From: Cruorifilaria tuberocauda
Taxonomy: Eukaryota > Nematoda > Chromadorea > Rhabditida > Onchocercidae
Direction of reading: 5' to 3'
Assembly: GCA_013365365.1 (NCBI GenBank)
Contig: JABVXU010000395.1
Location: 1 to 50,362, forward strand
DNA: 50,362 bases
In this document: one piece after another, positions 1-11,520 of the stretch
Layout of the letters: the number at the start of each line of letters is the position of its first letter
Numbering within the stretch: position 1 is the stretch's first letter
Notes under the pieces: model-generated
Database searches by the model: none
The model's input: the letters and a program-made list of their open reading frames with translations, nothing else
What the model was told of the DNA's origin: nothing
Program-made: the position numbers and the translations under genes

Positions 1-1
1 G

Positions 2-3000
2 AATAAAATTTTGAATGAAAATTTCAAAGAATCATTTCAGGAAATGGCCTATAGTATATATAATTTAAAAGGATTAAGTGCAATGCAAGCTTATAATCAA
101 ACGATCGGAGCATTGGAGAAATTAGCAAAAAAATTAAAAATAAAATATCCCACAATGGAAAATGCTAAGTGGACATTTTGGGGATCGATACTTTATGCGT
201 TTACTATTTATACAACTATTGGTAAGCGAAATAGTAATCAATTGATAATATAATCAGTGATTACAAACAGTAATTACTTAATCTTTAATATATAATCAAT
301 AAATATTTAACTATTAATGTTTAAACAATAATTGTTGAACATTTTGTAGAATACAGTTAAAATTAAGAAAAAAGTATTTTCCGCAAAATTTTGATAAATT
401 AAAAATTCTGCAATATCTTCTATTAATTTCGTTATTATCATAACTGATAAAAGATTTTTAAACGAAGTACCAAAGTACTAGAGAAATATAGCTATCTTAA
501 TCCGTTTCAGTTCCGGTTTACCTGTTCTGTATATTTCAGGTTATGGTGATATTTATCCGGTAACAACACTTGGACGTTTGTTAACGTTAATTTACGCATT
601 CATTGGCATACCATTGACGTTATTTACGCTGATCGCATTAGGCAGCGTATTTGCACGATTTTGCAGAATGCTATGGATCATGCTAGCGAAAACATTAGCT
701 CGATCATCTCGATTAGTCTCGAAAGATCTTGAAAAACAAATTGTAAAGATTATTTGTTAGTTTTCATTTGAAGAAATACTCTCAGAAATTCTCGAAAGCA
801 CAATTGAAAATCGTGATTCTCACCGCGAAATCACTATCCTTAATTGCTAGAAATATTTAAATATCGTTAAAATTTAAGCTTACAACGATAAAAATTTGAA
901 AAATCTTTTCTAAAATACTACTACATTAATTACCATTTTTATTTTTATAATGATAAATAATGATAATGATAAAATGATAATTTATCATGATAAAAATAAT
1001 TTTCAAGTTTATTTTCTATGACGAAATAATGTTTAGAGTTAAATTTCAATAATTAATTAGGCGGAATTTTTGGAAATTTCAGTTAAATTTATTTAAATAT
1101 TGCCTGTATTAATTTTAACCATTAATTAATTAATGTGCTTGATTGTATTTGTTATTAATTACCGAAATTTGGGTGTCGCATTTTGAAATTTTTGACATTC
1201 TAAAACTTCGCTCATTTTTTCTGATTGGCAGAAAACTTTCAAATAATTATTAATTAATTAAATAATATGTAGAAAATCTAAAAGTTTATGTTTAATTTTG
1301 AATTAGGAAAATTCCGACTGTTAAAGTCAACCGAATTAAGCAATCAGGAATTTGGAAACAAGGAATCGGTTTTTTTCAGGAAGAAAAAATGATATTATCG
1401 GAAATAGTCTTGGACGAATATGAAGAGTTGCTCAAATTTCCGGTCTCCGCTCTAATTTTGCTAACAGTTGCTTGGGCGTTCATTTGTGCCGGATTATTTC
1501 TTCTTTTCGAAAATGATTGGTCCTACGGTAGGAAAATTTTCACCATAAATTATAATTTAAATTTTCAAATTCAAATTCAAATGATTTAAATTCTACTACG
1601 GTATATTTAATTTCTTTTCAAAATTTCAAATTACTCGTTTTTAATAAATTTAAATTCATTACTTCAAATACGATTTCATTAAATTACTCATTAGTTTGAT
1701 ATGTTTAGAAATAAAAGATACATTTATTAGAAAGGGTAACTTAATTATGATTTGATATTTCTCAGCGTGTTTCCATCCATTTACGTCTTACGGTGTGTTT
1801 GCATAGCGTAAAGTCAATCTACGTTACACGTCTTGCACGCTTACCTGTTAAAATTTACGTGAAAATTTCGTTACTTTTAAGGTGCATCGTTTTATTTTAC
1901 ATTGATAACTTTCACAACAATTGGATTTGGTGATGTTTTACCTAATAAACCGGATTATATAGCACATATTGGCTTATGTCTTTTAATTGGTCTTGCATTA
2001 GTCTCGACTGTTATCAATGTAATACAACAACAAATTGAAGCATTAGCTATGGTACTATCGTTTACTTATTTAAGTTGGAATTTTTGAAATTAAGCATTTC
2101 CTGATGTCTAATTCTTGAAAATATTAATTACTTAATTAAATACTTAAGTTATATTTCATCGTTAGTTGGTAGAATTGACCAAAATTATTGCACATGCGTA
2201 TTTATTTATTTATTTATTTAAAGATTGCTTTCATTTTCATTTTAGGTTATTATTTATTAAAACTACTGATTATTTAAAATAAAATTTAACTTAATCTTTC
2301 CATCTTTTGCACTAATCATGGAATTTTCACTGTAATATTTTAAGCATATTAATTAACTTAAGCAACTATTGAAAAATTGCCTGGAATTTAATTGCTATTG
2401 TTTATTTGTTAGCAATACTTTTATTAATTTTGCATATGTTAATTAATTAGTTAATTAAAATTACTTCTATTAATTAATTTAAACTTTGGAAAATACGAAT
2501 TTAAAGGAGGAAAATATGAAAAAAGTAATGAATGTATTGTTTTTTTTTGTATTTTTATTTCCCAAGGGAATGGATAAAAATATCGATAAAGAATATAAAA
2601 ATGCTCTGGGAAATATTGGATGTGATGATGAACCGTTCGAATATGTTATTGATATAGATGATAATGATAAAAATAGCAGTAATACTAATGAAAAATCAAT
2701 AAAAGGTTAATTAATTAATTTAATTAGTTAATTAAATGCAATATTTCAAAAAGAGTTAAAGGTTAATTAATTGATTAGTTAATTAAAAAAGGTTAATTAA
2801 TTAATTAAATGCAATATTGAAACATTCAATTGCATTGAGAGATTAGCTTAAACTTTATGAAATTCAATAAAAGAAATAAGACATAAGTACACCTGTAATA
2901 TATTCAAGAAGCTTTTTTTCCAAATACTTAAAATTTTTTTTTTTACTAAAAATTTTTACTTTCAGAAATTTTGCATATTTCATCTGTTGGAATTTCACTA

Positions 3001-3515
3001 AATTATTGTTACAGAGGATGTACCACTGATAAGTTTTGATAAAATCTTCTCGAATATGCCATTAAAGAATCATATTTTATATAAAGCTATGCCAGAATTA
3101 AACAAACGACAAATTAACAAAAAAGTTGAGTTACGTGGACAACAACGTGTGAAATGGACGCAAACAAGTACATCACTTCTCGAATCATTGGTAATTTTAC
3201 TTCCTTTCATTTCTCTTATCTTAAATTAGATAAATTAATTTCACTGCAATTAAAAGTTGATATTAATTAAATTAAAAATTAAGCGATAAGCGAATTTCAG
3301 TTTTTATCAAACAAATCCATTTAATACTTTAATTATGGTTAAAATTAATTTGGATGATTTTTGCTGATAATTTCTGCTTATCTGAAGTCATGATAAGTGT
3401 TTTATTTGCTGTCGAAAAAAAAATTTCTCAGTTAAATTCTTGTCAAATTTTAAACTTTTCTAATTTTTTAAATATTAATCAATGAAATTTTCAGATCTCT
3501 CAAAGAAAGCAATGA
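2..3515 (+). CDS. Two-pore domain (K2P/TWK) potassium channel, 5' end outside window
   Basis: Background leak K+ channel of the plasma membrane. Seven exons are readable: <2-221, 540-742, 1380-1527, 1882-2051, 2567-2705, 3015-3190 and 3495-3515, with matching phases at every junction. The first pore loop crosses the 221/540 junction and ends TTIGYGD. The following helix runs into FIGIPLTLFTLIALGSVF (TM2). Exon 3 carries TM3 (PVSALILLTVAWAFICAGLF). Exon 4 carries the second pore, TTIGFGD, and TM4. Two pore loops with GYG and GFG signatures define the K2P family. Exons 5-7 give a hydrophilic cytoplasmic tail that is acidic and Asp/Asn-rich; the last exon adds only ISQRKQ and a TGA. TM1 and most of the extracellular cap lie upstream of the window; exon 1 is open to base 2. 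Nematodes have dozens of twk genes, so the exact orthologue cannot be named. The last two exons are less certain than the channel core. Confidence 0.93.
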
Positions 3516-3731
3516 AGCTAAAAATGATTATTTTAGGTTGCAAGATTTATTTTACGTTTTTTAGGTTGCAAATTTATTTTAATGTACTTTTACGAAATGA
3601 ATGAAAAAAAAAGGAGGAATTCAGAACTCAGAATGAATAAGTATTCTTTCTTTTTTTTTCATTTTATAAAAATGAATCGAAATTTGGAATTCATTTTAAA
3701 AAGAAAAGAAATCTATTCATTTACCTTCTTC

Positions 3732-3751
3732 CTCTCTCTCTCTCTCTCTCT
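3732..3751. repeat. Short CT microsatellite
   Basis: Ten CT units downstream of the channel gene. The rest of 3516-4900 is AT-rich sequence in which I see no exon-like reading frame or RNA gene. Confidence 0.9.
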
Positions 3752-4900
3752 GTATTTGCATTATCTATTTCTAAATTTCATCTTTATTATTTGATGATTT
3801 AAGAGAGAAATGATGATCAAACCGATGAAAGTTATCCTAATTTTATCACTTAACTATTCGATTTCATTTCAAACTATCACTGCAATATGGAATGTTACGA
3901 TTTTCCACATTGCTAATATGTTCATTTTATTGTATTTGTTTTTTTTTTTTGTTAAAATTAGAAAATTCTAAATCAGAAAAGTAAAATAGTACTTCATAAG
4001 CAATTGATAAAAATTTTGTACGTAATAATTTAACTTTATTAATTAATTTAGGATCAAAAATGAACTAATAATTGAGAGATCGTTGGATTAGTTCATTTAA
4101 AACTTTTAAAAAAGCTCAAATCATTTTGTAAACATTCAGAATGAATAAAATATCTTATTATTTGTTTTCAGATTCAAAATGAATGAGAAGTATCTTATTA
4201 CTTGTTAATTTGAATGAAAAATTAATATTATAAATTTCAGTGTGCTCAAAATTTTGCAGCTTAAATAGCTTTAAAGCAATATTTCAGTACTAATTTGTTA
4301 ATGATTGATTAACATATATACCTAAACAAATAGGATGTTCATTTAGAAAGAATTTAAAATATCGATCGATATGGAAGATAGATATATTTATCAAATAGTA
4401 TTTTTACTCACATATATACACCTGTCAGACTCTATCATTGAGATTTGTTGAACTTTTAAGATATGGAAGCAAAGATGTGAATATTGATTTTCTTGAAGAA
4501 TATTCAAGGTATACTTTCAGAATAAATCATCCGGAATTTATTCTTCAAGTTTATTGCAAATATTAAAACGAAAAACCAGAAATATATTTAATTTCCTTTT
4601 AGCTTTACAAACAATTTCCCACTATTGACCACTACGTTTAGCTTACAACTGAAATTACGAAACAGAAAACAGGATAAGTACGAGAGCAACTTAAAGATCA
4701 TTTAGCATAAAAAGATGACATGAATGATTTTTTGTGAACTTTTGCACCACTGATATCTAATGAAATAGGTGCATGATTGAATGCACGTGTAAACGTGACC
4801 TTCCTTGATCGTACGTTTAAATAACACGTATTTGTAAATATCGAAAAAGTTCATTTGAAGAGTAAACACCAATATAAGCTCCACCGCTATGCATGTTGCT

Positions 4901-4982
4901 GATCGGGTGGCCGAGTGGTTAAGGCGATGGACTGCTAATCCATTGGGGTTTCCCCGCGTGAGTTCGAATCTCATCCCGATCG
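4901..4982 (+). tRNA. tRNA-Ser (anticodon GCT)
   Basis: 82 nt folding as a class II tRNA. Acceptor stem GATCGGG (4901-4907) pairs with CCCGATC (4975-4981), discriminator G at 4982. The A box is TGGCCGAGTGG, the anticodon stem ATGGA/TCCAT encloses CTGCTAA with anticodon GCT at 4934-4936, there is a long variable arm, and the B box is GTTCGAATC (4962-4970). The long variable arm and the G discriminator fit serine. No intron and no encoded CCA. It sits in intergenic DNA between the channel gene and the small membrane protein gene. Confidence 0.97.
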
Positions 4983-5396
4983 CACCTTGATTTTGCAAAC
5001 TTGAAAATCGTCTCTCCCGTTGAAGCATTTTTTAACAGAACTCGTTTCTTTTTTTCAGGATTATAAAATTTTATTATAGGAATTATTGGTAATTTCTGAC
5101 GAAATATAATTCATCTAGGAATCAATAGAATATCTCTGGGAATGCTTTAAGAAAGAATAAGTTGCAGACAGTTTATTCTTTATTCTGATAAAATCTTTAG
5201 GAAAGATGCAAATAACGCTAGCATTGGATGTTTGCAATTAATGATTAGACATCACTTATTATACTGTCAGCTTTTCAGGAAAGCTGCTCAACTTATTTTA
5301 CATTAATATTTACCACAATCTTTTAAGAATGCATTTTACATTAACTGAATTTAGTTCGGTGGTGAGATCTCTGTTCTATTCCAGCTCTTGTTTTAC

Positions 5397-5899
5397 ATGC
5401 ATTTTGAAAATTCTACAGCAAAAAGTTGGCCAGATTTCGGCCAGAATCCAGTACAGGTATCAACAACTTTTTACAAACTGCAAAACTATACGGTAGAAAA
5501 TCAAGACTATGCTAATCCAAAGTTAAACAAATCTATACTCTTCATTATCCTAATAAATAAAGGAAATTTCTTCCTATTATCTTGCCAAAATAGATAATTT
5601 TGATAACAGATAAATTGCAGTTTGTGAAAAAAAGTGGTACATACGCAAATAAAAATGAAGCTATTATTGTATTATGGATAACAACGATAATAGTTTATCT
5701 TTTACTAATGCTATCTGCATACTTAATTAATAAAAATCTATATATATGGTCTGCCGTTATGCAAGAAAAACATCTGAAAATGCTCCGTGATCGAGAATAC
5801 ATTCTGCTTCGAACATACAACCGAGAAATGCAATTCAGCAGGCTAATGCAGGGGATAGCAGAAGATGAAGAACACTTTGATGAGACAATGATTGAATGA
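5397..5899 (+). CDS. Small single-pass membrane protein with KCNE-like layout, unknown function
   Basis: Two exons, 5397-5456 and 5621-5899, joined in phase 0 (CAG/GTATC ... TTGCAG), give 112 aa. A 3' splice site at 5382-5384 (TTCTATTCCAG) lies 12 nt before the ATG, the usual place for spliced-leader addition. The N-terminus has an N-glycosylation sequon (NST, residues 5-7). One strongly hydrophobic segment follows (about residues 35-55, IIVLWITTIIVYLLLMLSAY), then basic and aromatic juxtamembrane residues, a probable amphipathic helix (about 66-95) and an acidic tail (EDEEHFDETMIE). No signal peptide is seen, so a type III or type I-like orientation is inferred. Size, single TM, N-terminal glycosylation site and cytoplasmic helix match the KCNE/MPS beta-subunit plan, but sequence identity is too weak to assign the family. 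The reading frame is well supported; the function is not. Confidence 0.7.
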
Positions 5900-6129
5900 A
5901 ATATTTTTGGTTTCATTCCTACATATTATGTTTTACTAGGTTCAGTAAAAGATACAGTCAATGGAATCAACAACTGATTCAGATTTACCACACTTTATAA
6001 GGTTATGCGTAATAGAATAATTCGAAAAATCAGCGAAGTAAGATTTGAATTGTATTTTTTCGTTAATATTATAACAAAATATATGTCTACGGATATCTGA
6101 ACATAAGCAAAACTATCACTCTGTGAAAT

Positions 6130-7467
6130 CTATAAAGTACTTCGTCTTTTGCCTTTCAAAAGATTTTCAGCAACTTTTGAATGAACAACGAAGAACCAGA
6201 ATAAAAGATCATCAAAACAACCATTATATTTCATAACAGATGAAGCTTCAAAAGCCTCTCTAAGCGCATAATAGATTGCTTCAATTGTAGCAAGATGATA
6301 ATCCGTTAAGCCTCGCTGAAACCTTATAAAAGATCAAAAGTATTAAATAAAAATGATTCATTTCAAAGAAATAGAGCATATTTACAAAATACGCATCGCC
6401 GTTCATTGTTATTTTAAAGCTGAAAGAAATAGAAGGCATATACCAAACTTAAAATTCAACCTGAGGTCGCCAATATTTCGTTTTGTAAGATCGTAATGTC
6501 ACAATAGGAAGGAACTGTAACTGTGGCAATAATTTTAATCTTCCAATCTAGAAAAAGGCTGTATTAATATTTATCCGGATATATTTTTCTTTAGAAAAAA
6601 CCCAGAATCTACTACGAAGTACAGTAGCTAAATGCATATCACAGAAGAGAGAGAAGCAAACCTGAAACCATGTCGAATCGAGAAACACAAAACGCCTGAT
6701 AGGACCTTGTTTCTTGACAAAATCAACTACAGAAGAAGCATTTTCGGAATAAGCTACCAATACCTTTAAAATATGTGAGGCGTTTCTTTTTTCTTCTTTG
6801 CAACATAATTAAATGAGTTTATAAGAAATCATTCACATCTTTAATAATGATGAGCATTACTTAAATAATACTGCATAAAGATGATGAATGACAGCAAAGA
6901 AATACCGTATTTTCATGTTTATAGCTCGGAGAATTATAATCAGGAACGTTGGATAATTCATACAGTGTAGTTGAAGATGGCGCAAGAAGAAGACAATGCA
7001 GTGCGGTACTTTTACTATTCTTTTCCTGCGGATGCTTGATAATATCAATATGAATTGGCAGCTGGAAACTATGCATAAATTAAATTCATTTTCTCCTTAA
7101 ATGATAGTTAAGCGAATTAAGTAATAAAAATAATCTAGTTGAAATGTCATAAGTGTAGCAAAACATTTCTGCTCAAAAGTAATCATGCAATCTCAACAGC
7201 AGTGCAAGATTATTTATTTTCGAATTCTCTCTACTCAAATTAGCTCTGATCATCTCATAACCAAAGCTTTTTCATTTGGAAAGGAAATCAAGCAACATAC
7301 TGTTAACTGTGGAACTCAACCTCAAGTTGTGGAACCAACTGCTCCACATTAGGCATGTAAACTTTGCAATCGTAACAAAAGTACATTCGTTTTCGACCAC
7401 AATTTGAACATATTTGCTTTTTTAAACCTTCCAAACCATTCCAATTCGATATTTCCAACCGTTCCAT
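6130..7467 (-). CDS. DTWD1: DTWD1-type tRNA-uridine aminocarboxypropyltransferase
   Basis: DTW-domain (TDD superfamily) enzyme. Human DTWD1 makes acp3U at position 20 of certain cytoplasmic tRNAs, using S-adenosylmethionine as the 3-amino-3-carboxypropyl donor. Five exons, high to low coordinate: 7467-7321, 7061-6906, 6763-6662, 6547-6461, 6315-6130, all phase 0, giving 225 aa. The N-terminal exon has a CxxC...CxxC zinc-type module (CSNCGRKRMYFCYDC). Exon 2 has the family signature LPIHIDIIKHPQEKNSKST. Exon 3 ends in the DTW-type motif, here LDSTW. Exon 4 has LRSYKTKYWRPQ and exon 5 the TIEAIYYALREAF helix. A 3' splice site at 7483-7485 lies 15 nt before the ATG, consistent with trans-splicing. 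The 225-aa length is below human DTWD1 (about 304 aa); the difference is a shorter N-terminus and a missing insert before the DSTW motif. Confidence 0.93.
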
Positions 7468-7485
7468 CTCATTTATCAGAAGCTG

Positions 7486-8517
7486 AAATAGTGAGCAAAA
7501 GTGTTCGAAAGAAATAGAAAATGAGTAGAGCGGAAATGAATAACGCTTTCAGGTAATTTCAACACTTTTAACTCATAAAAGCTTTTCTTTGAAAAGCCAA
7601 TATCGCTTAGCAAAGTATGTAGTCTTTTTTGTTTAGTGCTAATTCACTTGGTGAAAATTACGTTTCTCATCTGTTATCAATAGCATACGCATCGTTAAGC
7701 TCTAATTCAATTAATAATATTCAATGGCATTTACCACAGTAAGAATGAAACATTCAGAATCCGATCCTGATATTTAATAAATGAACTTTTACATAAACTT
7801 ATCGCAGTATAAAAGTTAGACTAGAGCTAAAATAAATCTACCAAGTTACGTATGAAATCATCTTACGTCTAAGAAATCTTTATCCCAAGCTCAGCTACTA
7901 AATATTCTCGGTGAAAACTACTAAAACTTGACCACGATAGATTTCTAGAAATTCAATTACTACTACTCTCAATCCACTGGAACAATGCCCGATCGAGATC
8001 ATCATAAATCTCAAAATCTTGAAATCCATGAATATAAGAAAAAATATCAATTCAACAGCTAGAAATAACTGGACGCAAAATCCCATAAATCAGGAAAAAA
8101 AAACATTCGATTGGAATCGATTTTTATTAATGTGTGTTAGGAAATATAAGGCATTTTTCAAACCACTGTCTGCAATGTTGCAACTTTAGCGATTCATAAA
8201 TTTTATCGATATATAAGATAAACAACCACATCCATCAATATAATACAAACTTTACGATAACGAGGAGAAAAAGAACAAAAAATATAAAATTCAATGGAAA
8301 TTGTTATCAATACCAGAACGAATTAGAGGAATTAAAAGCCCAGTATCTTAAATTAAAAAATTATTTTTAAAGAGAAATGAGAAAAAGAAAATATAAAAAG
8401 TAGAGGAAACTAAATATAAAATGGAGAAAAAGGAATATAAAAAGAGTCATACATAGAAAATATTATTATCCACCATCGATGTTAGAATTCTTGAAAGGGA
8501 AATGAAAATAAAGCAGT
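7486..8517. other. Intergenic, no gene seen
   Basis: AT-rich stretch between the eIF2-beta 3' end and the DTWD1 5' end, both on the minus strand. The short open frames here have neither exon-like composition nor usable splice sites. Confidence 0.6.
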
Positions 8518-8523
8518 TTTATT
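8518..8523 (-). terminator. Polyadenylation signal of eIF2-beta
   Basis: AATAAA on the minus strand, about 38 nt past the TAA stop region of the eIF2-beta reading frame. Confidence 0.6.
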
Positions 8524-8560
8524 CGTAATTCTCCAAAGTTATGCAAACTAACAAAGTGAT

Positions 8561-9325
8561 TTATTTACCAGCAGTGGCTTCTGCAGCGCGTCGCAACGCA
8601 GCACGCTTTCCTACCATAGCAGTAAATCCACTCTTGATAGCAGTAACGGAACATCGACTACCACAAGTTTTACATTCCAAGAAAAATAAACGTGTATCTT
8701 TCGTCAACTCGGTCTCAGAAGACCTACATGTATGACATGTAACATATTCCTTAATGTACTTTCGCAAAACACTTTCAATGTGCTTTTGTTGGAAGCGTCC
8801 TTTAACAATCAAACAGCTATTGCCATCGATTGAACCTGTTGTACCTAATTCCGCCAACAAGAATTGCAACACATGCTTCGGTTGTCGTTTCAGTAACCGA
8901 CAAATTTCGGCAAAATTAGCGAATGCTGTCTTTTTACTACCAGCACGAGCTACCTGCGGCGGTTTCATGACGAATTTTTTTTTCTCACCAGCCGCTAATT
9001 CCGGATTCCGCTCACGCATTATACCAAAAACGAGTTCCAGAAGTTGTTCATACGTATAATCAGGCCATGGATTTTTCGAATCGATAAGATTTGATAAGCC
9101 AACACCTACTACAGTTTCACCTGCTTCTTCCGGAGGCCGCTCTTCATCGACAACAGGTACCTTTGGAGCCTTTTTCTTCTTTTTCGGCCCCAACACCAAT
9201 TCTTCCGAGTCTGCTACTGGAGCGACATTTTCGTCTGCTTTTGTTACATCATCATCCAGTACAATTGGCTTTTTGGATTTCTTTTTTTTACCTGTTAAAT
9301 CGAGTTTTAAATCATCATCCGCCAT
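8561..9325 (-). CDS. iftb-1: Translation initiation factor eIF2 subunit beta
   Basis: Beta subunit of the eIF2 heterotrimer, which delivers Met-tRNAi to the 40S subunit. It contacts eIF5 and eIF2B through lysine blocks and helps in start-site scanning. The single uninterrupted frame gives 254 aa, close to the size I recall for the C. elegans protein. The N-terminal region holds two lysine blocks (GKKKKSKK near residue 12 and [10 protein letters not shown] near 47). The conserved core starts near residue 83 ([19 protein letters not shown]). The C-terminus has the C2-C2 zinc ribbon, CHTC (about 197-200) and CKTC (about 218-221). The ATG is 24 nt after a 3' splice site (9350-9352, CTTTTTCAG), which fits spliced-leader addition. 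It has no introns in the coding region, although most other protein genes in the window are split. All domains are intact and nothing suggests a pseudogene. Confidence 0.97.
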   Translation of the reverse strand: MADDDLKLDLTGKKKKSKKPIVLDDDVTKADENVAPVADSEELVLGPKKKKKAPKVPVVDEERPPEEAGETVVGVGLSNLIDSKNPWPDYTYEQLLELVFGIMRERNPELAAGEKKKFVMKPPQVARAGSKKTAFANFAEICRLLKRQPKHVLQFLLAELGTTGSIDGNSCLIVKGRFQQKHIESVLRKYIKEYVTCHTCRSSETELTKDTRLFFLECKTCGSRCSVTAIKSGFTAMVGKRAALRRAAEATAGK

Positions 9326-9349
9326 ATTTCACCGTTTGTGAAACAAAAT

Positions 9350-9352
9350 CTG
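9350..9352 (-). other. Putative spliced-leader acceptor of eIF2-beta
   Basis: Minus-strand CCTTTTTCAG ends here with no upstream partner exon evident and an ATG 24 nt downstream. The same arrangement is seen at 5382-5384, 7483-7485, 19152-19154 and 37671-37673. Confidence 0.55.
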
Positions 9353-10860
9353 AAAAAGGAATTTTTGGACATATTATACTAAGACATGCAAAACCAAAAG
9401 CTTAAAACTGTACAGTTTAATACAGAAACGTTCTTAATTCCTGTCAATTTTTCAGTACCTCTAAAATAAAAGACTTCACTACCAAATTGATATCGGATGA
9501 AGCATAATTTTGCGGTTGAAGATCTTTAAATCATTTAATTGTTTGACAAACCCAAAAAAGGATATTTGCAACTGCATTAAAAGTAATGCAGTAATGAATT
9601 ACATTTTGTACAGAATGGATGTTAAAATGGTTTTAGAATTTCACTAAGCAGCTTAAAATATAACCATGTAGGGAGAAATCTTTGAACACAAAATTAACAA
9701 AACTTCCCAACAGTCTCTGTTCAGTTTATCGTAAATGCGCTTTCCACTAGACTGTATGCTACAATGCAAAAATTGAAAGAAAATAGCATCATAAATTCTA
9801 CATGATTCTTCATTACAAGGTGATGAATTCTAAAAAATTATACCTAAATTAATACAGCTATACAGAAATGCTCTTTTTACTCTGTCAAGAAAGAATATTT
9901 TACTGTAAAACCAAAAAGTCGCACAACAAATCTCAGTGCCCAAATAAATCTGTTTTTTTATCGATAGGTTATCAATTATGATAGGAAATCGAGTAAAAAA
10001 ATACAATGTTCGTATTTCGTTTTATAAATCGCTAAATGTCAAATCTACTTTTTCTTATAATTTTTCTAACAGCTTATATCTCCGATTTTTACACTAATGA
10101 TATGATAATGTGAAAGGAGAACTCTATTTGCCTCATACACTGAGGACCTGGAAATCTGAACCTAAAATGAAAACATGTCAAAAGATCATACAAATATTTT
10201 CGATGGAATTGAAAACCTGCAAAAAAAAAAGAACTACAACATTTTATTTAATAAGGCATTCTATATAATTCTATGATACAACATGATCAACGAAATACAA
10301 TGAGAAACAAGAACTCACATTTTGAACAACGAAAATGTGGCAAATCGGAAGTAGATAAACATAATATCTATGACTAATTTTTGTCTATGTATTTTTTTTT
10401 ACCAATTATTTTTATAAAAATTTAATTTAGCTTCCAATATGTACTCCTGTGGTAGAAAAATGTATCATTCAATTATTCTACATCCAATAACCCTCAGTAA
10501 CACTACACTATTTACATTCAATAATAAAAGAAAACAAACTCCATCACAATTATTAGTTAGAATTAGTACAGCAATATGCATCAACAATTCTTTCCACTGG
10601 AAAGTCAAAACAAAACAGAGAAGAAATTCCAGCAACGTAATTAGAATCAAAGTGAACATTGTATAAATATTAGTTGTTATAATCGAGAAAAATGCAGTGT
10701 TTGTTAAATGAAAATCCAGATACCCGCAAGATTAATGTACAATAATACTTCACAAATACGCATTTTATCACGACATGAAATCGAGTAAAAAATTTTAAGA
10801 AAGATAATTATGAAAAACAGCTAAAAAAAAGAACAAAACACATTGAAATTTAATTTTACT
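9353..10860. other. Intergenic or long 3' UTR, no gene seen
   Basis: Between the eIF2-beta start and the distal RNF19 3' exon. An AATAAA on the minus strand at 10243-10248 could end transcripts that use the distal exon. Short overlapping frames around 10.44-10.67 kb lie on both strands and have no splice or homology support. Confidence 0.5.
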
Positions 10861-11033
10861 TCAATGTTTAATAAAAAGATTTGAAAAAAAACGTCGTTTA
10901 TTGCTTGTACTATTCTTTTCATCAGTACTGCTACTTGTTTTAGTGTAGTCTACTGTAAAGAAATGCTCTGAACCGGAGGATAATGCGTGCTGGTCACTGC
11001 TGCTTGAACATGCACCAATATGACTATGTGTAT
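10861..11033 (-). CDS. Candidate alternative last exon of the RNF19-like gene
   Basis: Minus-strand acceptor (TTTTTTTGCAG, CAG at 11034-11036) opens a frame of Ser/Thr-rich sequence (DTHSHIGACSSSS..., ...SSTDEKNSTSNKRRFF) ending in TGA at 10861-10863. The incoming phase must be 1, so it cannot follow the stop-containing exon 11521-11649. It joins exactly to the exon ending at 12176 (TTA G / AT ACA), giving an 843-aa variant in place of the 864-aa form. Its composition and frame are exon-like; use in transcripts is inferred. Confidence 0.6.
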
Positions 11034-11425
11034 CTGCAAAAAAGAAAAAATAATTAACGATGATGCATGATGATAATTAACGACGACTAATTCACTTCAC
11101 CGGAATGCGACTGTAATTTTAAACAATGGTAGTTTGAGCATTGCGAATGATTAAAAAAATAATTCAGCGGGGAATGGTATTTAGAAACACAATAACTAAC
11201 CGTTAGCATTTAAAATTACATTCTTTTGTACTGGACGGCGTAAAACTGAACGGAAATTAAAATTACTGATCTGATCAATTTCCGATCTGAAACGTCTCTA
11301 GTTTTTTAATAATGAATACCATTGTTTACAAAATTTTGTATGTAAAAATTCTTGCTTTACTTCTGAATTTTAGAAAAAAACACTGTGAATTGTAAGGAGA
11401 TAGGTAACTTGAACAAATTGATGAT

Positions 11426-11431
11426 TTTATT
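11426..11431 (-). terminator. Polyadenylation signal of the proximal RNF19 3' end
   Basis: AATAAA on the minus strand about 90 nt past the TGA at 11521-11523. It supports 11521-11649 as a true last exon. Confidence 0.55.
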
Positions 11432-11520
11432 TGCTCTATTATTGACTGCTTAAGTAATTTAAAAGATGGCAGATATTTAAGACACAGAATGAAAGTTATA
11501 GTAAATAGAATTTTTGTTCC

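Noticed and set aside
4702..5028. 108-codon minus-strand frame
   Set aside because: Runs through the antisense of the tRNA-Ser gene; no splice sites or similarity.
6548..6760. Read-through of the DTWD1 exon into the following intron (70-codon frame)
   Set aside because: The frame continues past the donor by chance; splicing CAG/GTTTGC to 6547-6461 restores the conserved LRSYKTKYWRPQ motif of the family.
4901..7467. Functional link between the tRNA-Ser gene and the nearby tRNA-modifying DTWD1
   Set aside because: Proximity of one dispersed tRNA gene to a tRNA-modification gene is not evidence of a link; treated as coincidence.
8541..9405. Plus-strand open frames of 64-104 codons
   Set aside because: Antisense shadows of the eIF2-beta coding region.
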